Notes under the pieces: generated by a model
What the model was told of the DNA's origin: nothing
The model's input: the letters and a program-made list of their open reading frames with translations, nothing else
Database searches by the model: none
Shown: piece by piece, positions 10,991 to 22,540 of the stretch
Numbering within the stretch: the stretch's first letter is position 1
Layout of the letters: each line of letters opens with the position of its first letter
NCBI GenBank assembly: GCA_949710005.1
Contig: OX453272.1
Coordinates: forward strand, 12,990,088 to 13,054,087
Length of the DNA: 64,000 nucleotides
From: Ricordea florida
Taxonomy: Eukaryota; Cnidaria; Anthozoa; Corallimorpharia; Ricordeidae
Reading direction: 5' to 3'
Program-made: the position numbers and the translations under genes

Positions 10991-12400
10991 GATATATTGG
11001 ATGTTCCCAGGGAAGCATTGCAGGATGTCGTGTTTCGTAAGAAACTGAGGCTTGGTCTACGCAACCACCAACTCTTATAATGCCGTTTAAATCTTTAAAC
11101 GGACTGAGCTGCTGAAAATCGCCTTTCTGTATGCAAGTATTCAGGCTTCTCTGGCTTTCCTTTATCCAGAAGATCTCTGCTTTCTGAAGCTCTTGGGGTG
11201 AAAGTGACTCTTCATTTGACTTAATCTTCTCAGTTGCAGTTTTGACTTGCGTTTTAATTTGGCGGTGAGCACTTAACTTGTGGATAAACCTTATTACATG
11301 CACGGTAACTCTGTGACAAGTCTTCTCCAACTGGAAAACTTCTTAGGGTCGACGAGGTCTAATGGGCGGTTCAGCTCTAAGACAGCTTGGGTTTTCCGTC
11401 TTTCGTTCTGGTTGGCTGTTGCTGAGCAATTAGGCCATTAATCTTCTGGTAGGCGTAAAAACGCTGGCCCATGCTTCCATCTGCCAGTAAGGTCTTGTAC
11501 ATGTAGACCTCGTGAGACATCATGAGCAACTCTCCGGGTACAGGTCTCCACTGTGAAGGATTGGAGTTGTTTTGAATTTCTGCAACCCTGGCAGACACAA
11601 ATGGCTTAAACTCTCTTGCTTGACTGCAGATCCAAGCCAGTGCTATACTGCTATCAGAAAAGAATACGATCTTCTCAAACTGAAATCACGTTTGTTCAGC
11701 TATAGTTTGATACAGCCTGGCTGCCAATACTTCTGCCTGCAACTCAAGACGGGGTGTTGTCAGTGGTTTAAGGGGAACTACTCTTGATTTTGCGGTGATA
11801 AACCGAACATTAAAGGAGTTGCTACTGGTTTGCCATCGGATATAGGCGCAGGCTCCAGACGTCATTAGATGCATCCGCAAAGACACAAATTATCGGGTTT
11901 CCCTTTGCGTCAGGCGGGGTCAGGGATCTTTCAAAGGCCACGTGATTGAGGTCTGTTATCTCCTTGAAGAATAGTTTTCATTCTTCACGAATGTCTGGGG
12001 GTAACTCTGTCTCATCCAATCCCTTGCTGCCACAAACGCTGCATACTGACCTTCGCTCTGACTAGAAATGCTGCTGTGAATCCGACTGGGTCGAAGATTC
12101 GGGCGATCTTTCTTAAGACTCCTCTTCTTGAGATTTTCGGGCACATTCATCGTGGTTCGTTTCAGTTATCAAGGGCTGATTAGAGAGCCATCCCTTTACT
12201 TGAAAACCACCCTGTGCCAGCACGTGGTCCAAATCGGTAGTTAACTGCTGGGCTTCCACGGTACAAACTGAATCGCATATATCGTCCATGTACTACAGGT
12301 TTATCCCTACAAGCCTGTTTTGTGGTTGCCCACTCGTCAGGGGATTTGGTAGGAATGTCCTTTACCATCGCTTATATACAAAATAGTTAAATTTACATAA
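10975..12400 (-). pseudogene. BEL/Pao retrotransposon pol relic
   Basis: In minus-strand order, a reverse transcriptase core carries YMDD (12281-12292) followed by HVLAQGGFQVKGWLSNQPL. An RNase H-like stretch follows (NPIICVFADAS at about 11880, TTPRLELQAEVLAARL at about 11740). Then comes QWRPVPGELL, which matches the usual P-G-E-x-N-P-A-D linker. Last is an integrase N-terminal zinc region with EIFWIKESQ and GIIRVGGCVDQ. Several frameshifts break the frame. The integrase core is missing because the element joins a LINE fragment at about 10985. No LTR was found. Confidence 0.7.
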
Positions 12401-12719
12401 CAATAGAGATCGTTAAGTTTCAGGTATTGTGTAAGAGGGTTTTGTTTCTGTGGCGGCAAGAAGACACAAGCTCATTATGTTTGTTTAGCGTGGATATAAT
12501 TTGTTACTTTGCTTAAATAGTCTGAAAAGGTCGTTATTAGGACGAATTTGATTCAACTGAAATCATTGAAATTGCCCAGTAACATAGAATATAGCATTTA
12601 TGCTAATTAGGTGCCTTCGTAGGCTAGCATATTAAAGGGGGCATAATTAATAGAAAGCTACCACGAGAGCAATGCTATCACATATTTTCCAACTCTATGG
12701 ATATGTACCTTACCAAAAA

Positions 12720-13115
12720 TGACAATGAGAATTATTCCCCCCAGATGGTACCGGTAACCCAAATTTTCGGGTCTGGCTCATGGACTACTGCCAGCGCATG
12801 ATTCGATTCCCTACCGCTAGCAAGGTGACATATGGGCAGAATTGAAAGATGCACATTTAAGTTTTGGTTTGAAGTTGATGTCATGATTCAAGTGCGATTT
12901 ATTGCAAAATGATTTTTTTGTTTTCCGTGACCTTGGTCTTGACCTTTGACCTAGATACCCCAAAATTAAATCAGTTCTAAGTTAGACCATAGCCAATGTT
13001 TTGACAAAGTTTGGTGATGATTGGTTGAGCGATGTGGATGCTAGGCTGGTAACACAAACAAACAAACAAACGCCTGTGAAAACATAACCTCCGTCCAACT
13101 CCATTGGCGGAGGTA
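12720..13115 (-). repeat. Interspersed repeat, possibly SINE-like
   Basis: On the minus strand it begins ATTACCTCCGCCAATGGAG, with a small hairpin between CTCCGCCAATGGAG and GGAGG. A (TTTG)n stretch and the words GGTCAAAGGTCAAGACCAAG follow. I recall similar sequences from several invertebrate genomes as high-copy repeats. At the plus-strand left end, TGGCTCATGG (12774) and GATTCGATTCC (12800) resemble polymerase III A and B boxes. The latter assignment is weak. Confidence 0.45.
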
Positions 13116-13582
13116 ATTAGGCAAGATTTCCAAGATGAAGCATAGTTGCCTAGACATGTAGTAGATCATTAGGCTCCTTATAGCTATTCAGCAAATAGAG
13201 TGTAATTTTGTTTTATTTGCAACTTCACTTAGCATATCAATTTACGAGTAAGGAAAATTTCATTCTGTTTTCAGATTTGACTGTCGATTGATGTTCTGCT
13301 ATGCACAATAGTCTTGAAAACACAAGCCCTTTGACTTCTTTAAGATACGTTCTTTCCGTTTTCCCACAAATAACTTGCTCGTTGGAGGTCTTAAAGTTTG
13401 TGTGTGCCAAGGCAAATATATGGTTGGCAGCTCTTTCTTGTGCATACGAAACTAAAAACTGGCAGAGTTAATGTTTCTAATTACAGGTAATCAAGCTTAA
13501 GTTGCAATGGCTTACCATTTGTTTCAAAGCCAGCAAGGCTGCTGAATGAAGGCATATCTTGAATGAGCTCTATGAGCCTTTT

Positions 13583-13920
13583 CTATGTTTCGGAAGGTTG
13601 CTTTGGGGCCAGCCCTCCTCCAGTTTTCCTTGTCTCTTTATGATAGTTGACAAACTCTTTCTTAGCTGCCGAGTGGATATTTTTCCATTTCTCTCTGACC
13701 TCGGAGACTTCTCGCTTCTCCAAATGGACGGCGTTCACTGCAGCAGTTATATTCTCCAAAATTTGTTTTTCTCTTTTATTGGTGATGTTCTTCGTGAGTT
13801 TACTTTGAAGAACTTCCAAATTTTCTTCGACTTTCTCTGTTAGGATATTAACTTCAGATGGGCTAACTGAAAATTATGCTTTCGAGGCTTGAGTGACTTC
13901 TCCTCGCAGGAAGCCATTTT
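13583..13920 (-). pseudogene. Harbinger-type Myb/SANT-like DNA-binding ORF
   Basis: The ORF starts MASCEEKSLKPRKHNF at 13917. It then needs a one-base shift in a T-run to continue SEVNILTEKVEEN and a helix-rich Myb/SANT-like domain. That domain contains ITAAVNAVHLEKREVSEVR, EKWKNIHSAAKKEF and TGGGLAPKQPSET. This is the partner protein that binds Harbinger transposon ends and recruits the transposase. Upstream at about 14090-14113 lies a GGGCCCGGTTGTTCGAAAG end, which I recognise as Harbinger-like. The far end was not found. Confidence 0.6.
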
Positions 13921-14088
13921 GAGCTGAAAATAAACAAAGAGTAAAAGAGTATTATGGGATGCTAACCGTGGGTTGAACCCACTTAACCCAAGGATAGCTA
14001 ACCTGTCCTCTAACTGCGCTTTGAAAAACATAATTTTAACCGCGAGTTAACAAACCTCCGGTTAGGCCTACACCAAGGTTAGTTTAAC

Positions 14089-14113
14089 CTGACTTTCGAA
14101 CAACCGGGCCCTG
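14089..14113 (-). mobile_element. Putative Harbinger terminal inverted repeat
   Basis: The sequence GGGCCCGGTTGTTCGAAAG, read on the minus strand, resembles PIF/Harbinger ends and lies about 170 bp upstream of the Myb/SANT ORF. Only one terminus could be located. Confidence 0.4.
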
Positions 14114-14229
14114 AAGATGGGCTATATTTGTCGTTCCTTACTGGAGATGTTGCAGCTGTGGTAAAGGACAGCCATATAATGTCTTTCTGCATTTTTGCAG
14201 TGTGCTCTTTGGCTTGATCAGAGGTGAGG

Positions 14230-15312
14230 TCCCCAGACTTGACATTTCTTCGAACTGCTTTGCTTTAGTTACTCTGAAGTTTGTCTATACAATTCTCAGT
14301 CAGCCACTGTTTTCGTCGTCCAACAGGCAAACCATTCTTCAGTTTACCAGAGTTCTTCCTGAATTCCCGCAGAGCTGTCCCAGCTCTTTTTTGGACATGC
14401 CCAATACAATCCAGCTTCATAACACAAGGACAAGGAGCAGTACCAAGTTCATGGTCTGATTTCCCCTTGTCATAATCATCAGAACCCACCCATTGTTTGT
14501 ATGCATTACTTTTTTTGTCCATTGTCTCCCATTTGCTACAATCATCACAGCAACCATAGACGTCCCACACACTGTGGAAGGCTTTGCTGTCCATTGTCAA
14601 CAGAAATAAGTCCCACTTCAAAATTTGCTGAAAACCCACGTTTAGACCACATTCCATGAAATGAAACAGGAATTTCGACAATATCATCCACAGTGAGCTC
14701 TGGGTTTTCTTTTCGGTAAATTTCATGCACATGACTGCGAGCCTTTGCTAGCTTTTCGTCTACAGCTTCTTTACGGGCATCATGTGAGCTTGACAAAGTT
14801 TATTGCAGGGAGGAGGCATATTTAAAATTTCGCACGTAACTGCAATTGCTTCATAACCAACTCCCATCTCACATGCAGAATATACCATCCTGTAGTTTAT
14901 ATCTGAGGCACTTTTAGGTGTCCAGTTTCTACCAGACTTGGAAGATGTCTGGAGGTACACTTTCTTCTTACATTTGGAAAATTCAATATGAATCAATGAA
15001 CTGTTTCTGTACCTTTTCGCCTGCTCATCGTGGAGGAGTACTTTTCCGTCTTTGCAGCCATGGAATTGTTCAAAAGATCGCATCAGACTTGATGACTCAA
15101 CCAGTCGATAACTTGTGGTTACACTGCCAATATCTTCACAAGAGACCAAGACAGAAGTCACATTTCCAAGTTTTCTTACTGATGCTGTTTCTGCTGGATG
15201 TTCTTCACTGTGGCTGCTGTTTAGCTGGATTGCTTCTGGCATCAAGCATTGGGGCTGAATTTTCTGAGGTTACCTCCCGATGCTGTCGTGTAGTTGTTCT
15301 GAATGGAATCCC
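14230..15312 (-). pseudogene. Mutator-like transposase-derived gene, broken
   Basis: The fragments run from an N-terminal region (15245-14760) with FSKCKKKVYLQTSSKSGRNW and INYRMVYSACEMGVGYEAIA, through EILNMPPPCNK. They continue at 14790-14640 with DDIVEIPVSFHGMWSKRGFS. The last piece (14620-14270) has DSKAFHSVWDVYG, CVMKLDCIGHVQKRAGTALR, LPVGRRKQWLTE and CIDKLQS. The spacing of the D-S-K and C-I-G-H-V-Q-K-R blocks matches the Mutator-like transposase domain common in cnidarian genomes. At least two frameshifts separate the pieces. In copies I recall, the DSKAF block comes after the CDDCSKWETMD block, whereas here it precedes it. Confidence 0.55.
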
Positions 15313-15497
15313 TCGAAAATGACATTTTTTCGAAACTTTTGGCATTACATGTCAAATAAAAACTTTTAAAATTCAAACTAAACTTAAAAGCTTTTAAAAC
15401 AATCAGTAAAAGGCAAGAAGACTACGAATAAAACCGTCAAACTCAGCTAAACTTCACTCCACTTCAATTCACAATTTCAAGATGGCGTCCAAAACCA

Positions 15498-15630
15498 GGT
15501 CAGTAGTTCATGTATGACCCCACTACACTTACTACAGCTACTACAGTTACTTCTATGCCTAGAGGCCCGACATGGCACTGGTGCCTCAGGACATTTCATG
15601 GGTCATGGGCTCATACATGAACTACTGACC
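15498..15630. mobile_element. 133-bp hAT-like MITE
   Basis: Perfect 20-bp terminal inverted repeats (GGTCAGTAGTTCATGTATGA and its complement) enclose 93 bp with no ORF. The element is flanked by a perfect 8-bp direct repeat, CAAAACCA, at 15490-15497 and 15631-15638. Eight-base duplications are the hallmark of hAT transposition, so this is a non-autonomous hAT derivative. Confidence 0.85.
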
Positions 15631-15839
15631 CAAAACCATGTGCTTTGAAATTCAAACTCTGCACCAGTTCTTTCTCGGATATTTCCACAGGTTACCAGTT
15701 TCCACTCTAGTATATTTGTTGAATAATATATTTTCCCTTCTTGAATGACAAAAAGATTATCTAAAGCCCTCCTTTTTTCACAAATGAATGATGTAAACAC
15801 ACTTTGTTTCCCTGGCAACGAATAATGGCGGTAAATTTA

Positions 15840-17030
15840 ATTTGACAACCCAGAAAAATTCCTATAACTGAAAAACGGGAAAAGATATTCATTACAGGAC
15901 CAAACTGCAAGTTTATTTAACATGTTGCCTAGCAACGTGAGGTGCTGCGAAGACTATATTAAATTTTGTAAAGACACCAGAAACATTATTTTTAAGAGAA
16001 CTTTAGAACATCTGGCATAATTTTAATTATTTAATTATTTATTCATTTATTTAACATAAGTTTTTAGATATCTTTTAACCTTTTTACTAAATTTAGTTAG
16101 TATCGGGCAGGTGAAGAGCCACCCTGTTGATATACTGCCCGAAATGCCATTATTATTATATTCTTATTATTATGTAAAATAAACACGATTTGTATTCTAG
16201 ATAAATTACCTTTATTTCAATGTTAAAATCTTTTTCACTACTGTAGATGTAGGTTGGGCATAGATGAGTATCACCAGGTGCAGAGTCTCGATCCAGTAGG
16301 TATCCTGGCACTGCAATTGATAGAAGAGGTAGAATCATTGCCAAGTTGGTAATTCAAGCAGATAAAAGGGAATCTGTTAAAAGAAATGTGATATGTATTA
16401 CCAATAGTTATACAGAGGAATTGTAAAGGGTTTCCCTCAAACGATACTGAGTGAAGGGGTCTGTACTGAGCTGTATGTTAACTTCTCCTACATAGATTTA
16501 TTCGTAATGAGCATGTAAAAACTGGAAAAGATAAATAACGTGATCGTTAAGATTCATCGCTTACATAGCTTGAACGGTTCACTACATAAAGTAAACATCT
16601 ATGACGATTGCCATTAACTACATAAATAAAGAGTTTTACATACCTCAATCCTGGCATTAAGGAGGGAAATTGCAACATTAACGCACATACCTTTCAAAAC
16701 CCTTCAATTCATGTGCTTTTCTACGAACTTCTCAGGTTACACTTACGTCACACAGGATCAAGTGATTTGAAACATAATTATTAACTAAACTAAAAACGTG
16801 CAAGAGTCCGTTACAGGAATATTATCAGACAATAATCTTGTGGGTTCTTGTGTATGGTTGTACCCATGATGGCTGTGTTTTCATGATGCCGGTTGTCTCG
16901 CTTAACATTCCTGAGGGTGCTTTGTGTACAGACTATGTTGAGCGACTTAAAAATGATAGGTGTTTTCACCAGTAAGATTATATTTCATTTTAGTAATTTG
17001 AGTAGCGCACGCACGCGAACAAATCAGTTT
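15840..17030. other. No recognisable gene
   Basis: AT-rich. It contains ATTTATT-rich patches near 16025-16060 and a short inverted motif (TCGGGCAGG and CTGCCCGA) at 16105-16142. I see no coding sequence or element ends. Confidence 0.4.
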
Positions 17031-17037
17031 GAATAAT

Positions 17038-18190
17038 ATGGCGGGAGATGCAGAAGATGGTCGCATGTACGTCCTTCTTTTCATGACTGTGTTTATGCAG
17101 TTGGCTTTCATCCAACAGAGGAGCCGATTTAAACAAAGGCTGCCATTGCTTACAATTAGAAGCAAGAAGAGAAGAACAGAGGCGTGCTCTTTTTAGTTAC
17201 GGATGCAAATTCATAAAAGGAAAATCACTTGGGTTCTTGAAAGGCCACAGTTCTGGTTTGAGCCTATGTTTTTGGGCCTCTATGAAAATAGCTGGCAAGA
17301 ACATTTCTGTATTTCGAGGCAAACCTTTGTTTGTTTGTGATTTGGTTACACCACATCTAGCAAGACAAGATACGAACATGCGAAGAGGGATTCCAGTGGA
17401 GAAGCGAGTAGCTGTTGCTTTAAGGCGCCTTGCAACTGGAAATTCCTACAGCAGCACGGAATTTGTTTTTGGAATTGGAAGATGCACTGCAATGAATTTA
17501 AAAGACAAATTTTGTTCAGGGCTTCTGATGAGCGCTAACAATTTTATCAAGTTCCCAAAAGGAGAAGCTGAAACAAGAAGAGCAATTCAGGCATTTCAAG
17601 AGATAAGATGTTTTCCCAAGTGGTTGGTGCCATTGACGGATCACATATGCCTATTATCGTGGCAAAACACGACTGTAATGACTATTACAATAGGAAGCAA
17701 TTCCATAGTATAGTTCTACAAGGTGTAGCTGATGCAGAAGGACGTTTCATACATGTGAACGCTGGTTATACAGGAAATATTCATGATGGAAGGGTTCTTC
17801 GCATGAGTTCACTAGTCAAGGAAGTGGAAGATGGAACAATACTAGTATCTCCCGTTACTTCTACTGTGACTGGCGAAGAAATAAGGCCCCTTCTGGTAGC
17901 TGATCCCGCATAAAAACTTAAACTGAAAGAAGAGCAATCACTCCTAGTCAACGCAACTTTAATAAAGCACTAAGTAGTGCTAGGGTGGTTATAGAGCAGG
18001 CATTTTGACTGCTGAATGGGAGATGGCATTGTCTCCTAGTCCAACCTGACGAATTGGTGGACAAGATACTGCAGACTATAATAACCCCATTCCCAGGTCA
18101 CAATTGTGAAGGTTCGCAGCTAGGGAACAAGATCAAGGAAGCCTAGTGATTAATGCCTATTTCATGAAACCAATCCAAAAGGAGCACCTT
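17038..18190 (+). pseudogene. HARBI1-like Harbinger transposase, broken
   Basis: A plausible start is ATG at 17038. A helical N-terminal part follows, with VEKRVAVALRRLATGNSY. The DDE nuclease core begins at 17608 in a different frame: VVGAIDGSHMPI (first Asp), then DYYNRKQFHSIVLQGVADAEGRFI and LLVADPA (second Asp). The third acidic position lies at about 17985 in RVVIEQAF, beyond stops. The relic then continues as LNGRWHCLL. One frameshift near 17610 and several later stops make it dead. DDE_Tnp_4 domains cut and paste transposon DNA. Confidence 0.7.
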
Positions 18191-18640
18191 TAACCATCAT
18201 TTCATCAAAGAAAATGTAGCCTTGGTGCTCAGATAAATCAACGAAATTTCGAGAAAGTGTTACTATTTAACTTATTTTAGTGTGAAGCCTTAATCAGAAG
18301 TTTCGTTGCTTGAAATGTGATAAATGCAAGAAAAGTGATTTCAGTAAGGATACCTTTATATCAGACTTATCTTGGTGCTCAGTTACGTTGACAAGATGAT
18401 AACGATAGTAATTTCTTTTTGCTTCTTTTGAATTGTAATAATTTCATATCTTACATGTGTCTCCTGTAAGAAAAAAATTGGCATAAGTTTAAAAATGATT
18501 GGAATGATAAATTAGTCATATCATGAGCTTTAAAATTTAAAATCATTCTAATATAGACAAAACGATATTAAAAACAAAGTTGTTGTTCTGGACTTGATGT
18601 AATATTTGTCCAAAGTAAAGAGTTTCATGTGTACTTTACT
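18191..18640. other. No recognisable gene
   Basis: AT-rich sequence between two transposon-derived relics. It presumably holds the 3' end of the Harbinger element, but no terminal repeat could be matched. Confidence 0.35.
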
Positions 18641-20370
18641 CTCCCTTAAAGATCTTTGCAACCTCTTTCACCATGCAGAACATCATTTGCTGGCTTTTCA
18701 TTTCCCTCTCCATGTCCTTTTCAGCCAGCTTTTCGTAAAATTTGTGGTCACGTCTTTGGCTTTCATTTAAGAAAGCAAAATGTTCTGCATTACCACTTGA
18801 TTCCGTTTTTCTGGACCTCTTACAGTGGAACCTCGATATAATGAAGTGCCGTGGTACCGAAAAAAATGTTCGTTATAGTGGGGTCTTCGTTTTAGCAAAG
18901 ACCCTGCTATAACGAATTATCTGGTTAGCAGCAAAAATATTCATTATAGCGGAGTAACTTGATAAACAACAAGTACCCAATAATTCAATGCTGTACATGT
19001 ACTTAGAAAACACTGATTTTTATTCATTTGATACTGTAAACTGTGAGTGCAACATGCTGACCATCAAGACATCAAATTCAGAAGTAACAGTATCACCTCT
19101 GAGAAATCGATTCCCTATTTGTCTCTACACAAAAAATGTCATGCATGTCACTAGTCGTACTGCGGCATTCGCCTCGGAAGCATTTCATTTATTCAAACAT
19201 TTCACTTATTCCTCAAACATGGAGAAAAATCTCAGTCGAAGTCACAGGGAAATTTGAGCACAAGAAGCCGTCCAAAGTGTCAAAAAGCTTGTGTCCTTAA
19301 TTGACGATAAGGAAGACGTGTCAACACACTGAAGGATACATTCAAGACTACAAGTACACGTACCGTATTTGTCGAAACCGGAATAAAGCAAGATGTGTTT
19401 TCTATGCAAATCTGTTGTCTTTACTGACTGCTGCGAGCGATCGGACAAAATATTCGTTATAGCAGGGTAAATTGTGCTTTGGGACCATCAAAATCTGTTC
19501 GTTATAGTGGGAATTTCGTTATTGCGGGGTTCGTTAGAGCGGGGTTCGTATCCACATATTTTACTGTAATTCTGCCGGGCTTTCAGATTTTGTTCGTTAT
19601 AACGTGGTCTTCGTTATAGTGGGGTTCGTTATAGCGGGGTTCCACTGTAACTGGAGATTGGGTTGATGAACTAGTCTTCTTAGCAGTCTGGCTTCCATCG
19701 CTTGCACGTGTAGTCTTGAAAAAAGTGACTCGGAAAATAAGAGGTCCTTATCCCCAGATTCAGCAGATTTGGCAGATTTTTGGCCTTTTTGTTTGGAAGA
19801 ATTTGGCCTTGTAGCTAAGCATTTTTTGCCCTTCTTTGGCAGCTGGTTCACGCCTAAAAAGCGCCCGTGAAAGAGTCTGCTCCTCTCAATGCCTGATGCT
19901 CTCGTCGTCACCGGACTCGGATAACTCTTCCAATGATGGTCCAGGAATTGGCGAGTTGCCATCTTCAAAACCACATTCAACAATGGTTTTTGGCGTAATT
20001 TTGTCTCAGCTACCCAGTATCTTACTCTTCATAATATGTGAAAGTTTCACACCTATTTCCACTTTGGCTGTTGTGATCCTTCACACTTTTATATTCATCT
20101 TCGAGATTCTCTATCTTGCATTGGGCTGCCATGCGAATGGACGTGAGTCCTGGATCCCTCAACAGACTCTTGAGCTCTCTGGCAATGGATTTCCACCCAG
20201 CTGAGTTGTGCCTTTTGTTGATCCTTCCATATAGCAATCAGAAAATGTATTGCTGCATCCGACCAGTTGGGGGAGCAACCGTTAGTACCGGTATCTTTGC
20301 TGGAATCTTCAACCCCCGGGCCTTCACCAACACCACTTACACTGGCACTCTGGCATGGCCTCAGTTGTGA
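18640..20370 (-). pseudogene. Trihelix/Myb-like DNA-binding gene split by a transposon
   Basis: On the minus strand, a DNA-binding domain starts at about 20300 (WSDAAIHFLIAIWKD). After a frameshift it continues WKSIARELKSLLRDPGLTS, MAAQCKIENLEDEYKSVKD and HNSQSGN-R-FTYYEE. The acidic linker reads GFEDGNSPIPGPSLEE and SGDDESIRH. The C-terminal coiled-coil is at 18805-18645 (EHFAFLNESQRRDHKFYEK, LAEKDMERE). This trihelix-plus-coil layout is common in cnidarian transposon-derived regulators. A TA-flanked element (18823-19647) lies between linker and coil. Frameshifts and stops show the gene is inactive. Confidence 0.55.
18823..19647. mobile_element. Tc1/mariner-pogo-type element, 825 bp
   Basis: The left end is CAGTGGAACCTCGATATAA and the right end reads CAGTGGAACCCCGCTATAA on the other strand. 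TA sits on both sides (18821-18822 and 19648-19649). CAGTGGAACC termini with a TA duplication are typical of pogo/Tigger-like elements. Inside, the motif TTCGTTATAGYGGGG recurs near both ends. No transposase could be read, so it is non-autonomous. It interrupts the trihelix-like gene. Confidence 0.75.
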
Positions 20371-20374
20371 TTCC

Positions 20375-22540
20375 GCTGGCGAATCTGGTCAGGTAAATCT
20401 TGCTTCTGGAAGCCACAGTTGATTTTGGAATGCTGGAAAAATGTATGGACCTTGTGTCGGAACAGGAGCCGCAAACTCATTGCTCACGGGAGGAATAATG
20501 AAGTGAGATGACCTAAAGCGAATGATTTGTTTAATTAGCTGAATGTTGTGCATGTGGGATGTTTAAAAGAAAGAAACTCACCTTGCTTGGCTTGATTGTG
20601 CGTCATTGACGGGATGCTTCTTGGATAATATAAAGGAAAACTATTCGCCCTATGATTATCCATCTTGTTGTGAATGCCACAGAAGTTTTATGGGAGGAAT
20701 AAAAATAGCAAGCTTGTTGTGTTTCTGATTTGACAGCGCTGTCAGATAAGTAACCGCAAGTAACTCCTCATTTATGGGGTGCCGTTTGTAAATTTATTAT
20801 TTAGACCAAATTCAAGCCATTATTTCCTTATAATTATAAAATAATTTAAAATGTCAGACAATTTATTTAGAAATAAGACACAAGAACTTGTTGGATGATA
20901 TGTAAATAATTATTTCAGGGACGTTCTGATTTATAAATATTCTTTTCCGATAAAGTAATTATATATAAATAATTATTGAAACAACTCCAATTATTTATAA
21001 ATCAGGCTATCTCTAAAATATGTATTCGCATATCATAATATATACAAACTTATTATTTATAAATATGCAGGACAACAATGGATTGCTATGAGTTTATGTT
21101 CTTTTATTTGCAACCATGTACAAGTACAATTCTCCCAATGATCTTGCTGCAAATATGGTTATTGGAAATCAGTTGTACCCAAGTTTGTCGCAACTAGCCA
21201 GGCAATACATTTTAATACAGACTGAATTATGAACAATGCTTAGGTGTGTAAGTCTGCTTAACAACTAGAATACAATCAAAGCTACACTGGCCCTTAATGT
21301 CAAGAAAGTACAATAAGAGGTATGTCAATCAGTACTGCACTTCTCTTATGACAGCCTTCGAATCACTGATATTTAAAAACTATACAGTTGGGTACATTGG
21401 TTTTGCTATCTCTCATTAAGGTAATATGGGGCTTCAAATATTTAAGCAAGGGATTTATACAGCAAGTAGAGGGCATCCTCAAGGTACATGTGTGCTTCTT
21501 GAAGCATTACATTTGAAAAAAAAGTAAGAAAAGTTAACTGAGCCTTGGGTCAATGACCATTTTGTATCTTATTTCTTTTGTATCAATCATTTTCCAAACT
21601 ATAGAAATTGCCCTTGTATGTAACCCTGATCTAGCAGCTTTACAACTTTAAAGTATTATTTGCAACTTTGCACAATGCAAACTATGTGTATTAGGATGAT
21701 TTCTTGTTGCACCCCTGGCACTCCCATTTCTCAGCTTTTTTTGGCATTGTCTTCACATTTGTGCACTCTCTGTGGATTGACAATATACTGTAGATGAACA
21801 TGATCAGTCACTAACATTGTCTGTCTCAATGAGACATTTATCCTTTTAATAATTAGTTTACTCCATCACAAAAATGATTTTGGCAAGTTTTGACAGCTTA
21901 GAATTATTCTTTTACCATTTAATTCCTCAGAGTTACATTTACCATTATTTGGTGGAGATGGACATCATTAACTAATTGAAAGTGCAAATGCCTGACACAA
22001 AAATAGTTTTATTGGATGAGGTTTTCATGATTTCTGGAGTAGTCAAAGTTGAAGTTATAGACATTGGTCAAGTCGCATTAAATATAACATTTACTGTAGC
22101 CTATTAGCTAGTGAGAAAACGGAGATAATAGTAATTTTCGTGTATGGTAATAATGTTAACTTACTTGTGGTACCATTTCAAACATGTGTCACACATGGTC
22201 CATAAGCGTGACCACTCTTTTTTTTATTGCACTTCACATTTTGTTGCACTTCTCACACACTTCTTGTTTTGAAGTCTTCGCTACAATTTCAACGTATGGT
22301 TACACTAGTTGACAATATATCCACCGAATCATTTAATTATGTTACTTAAAGTCACCTCTTGCATGGTTATTAGCTCAACACCTTACACTGGATAATCATG
22401 AAATGCAATATTATTTAGCACAAACATTTGCTTCTTAACACTTACAAAATTAAATAATTAGAAACCTAATGGCAATTACAATTCAGGATAATTAGGCGTT
22501 GAAAATGGAAGAGCTTACATTTAAGGTTAATTATTGTTAC
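20375..22540. other. No recognisable gene; AT-rich with inverted words
   Basis: Strongly AT-rich. The stretch 20775-21080 holds many ATTTATAAATAATTATT-type words. It opens with TTTATGGGGTGCCGTTTG, resembling the terminus of the miniature element at 50870. A matching right end was not found. The rest shows no coding signal. Confidence 0.4.

Noticed and set aside
13963..13990. tRNA-like B box GGTTGAACCC
   Set aside because: It is a local palindrome (GGGTTGAACCC) with no A box or cloverleaf around it.
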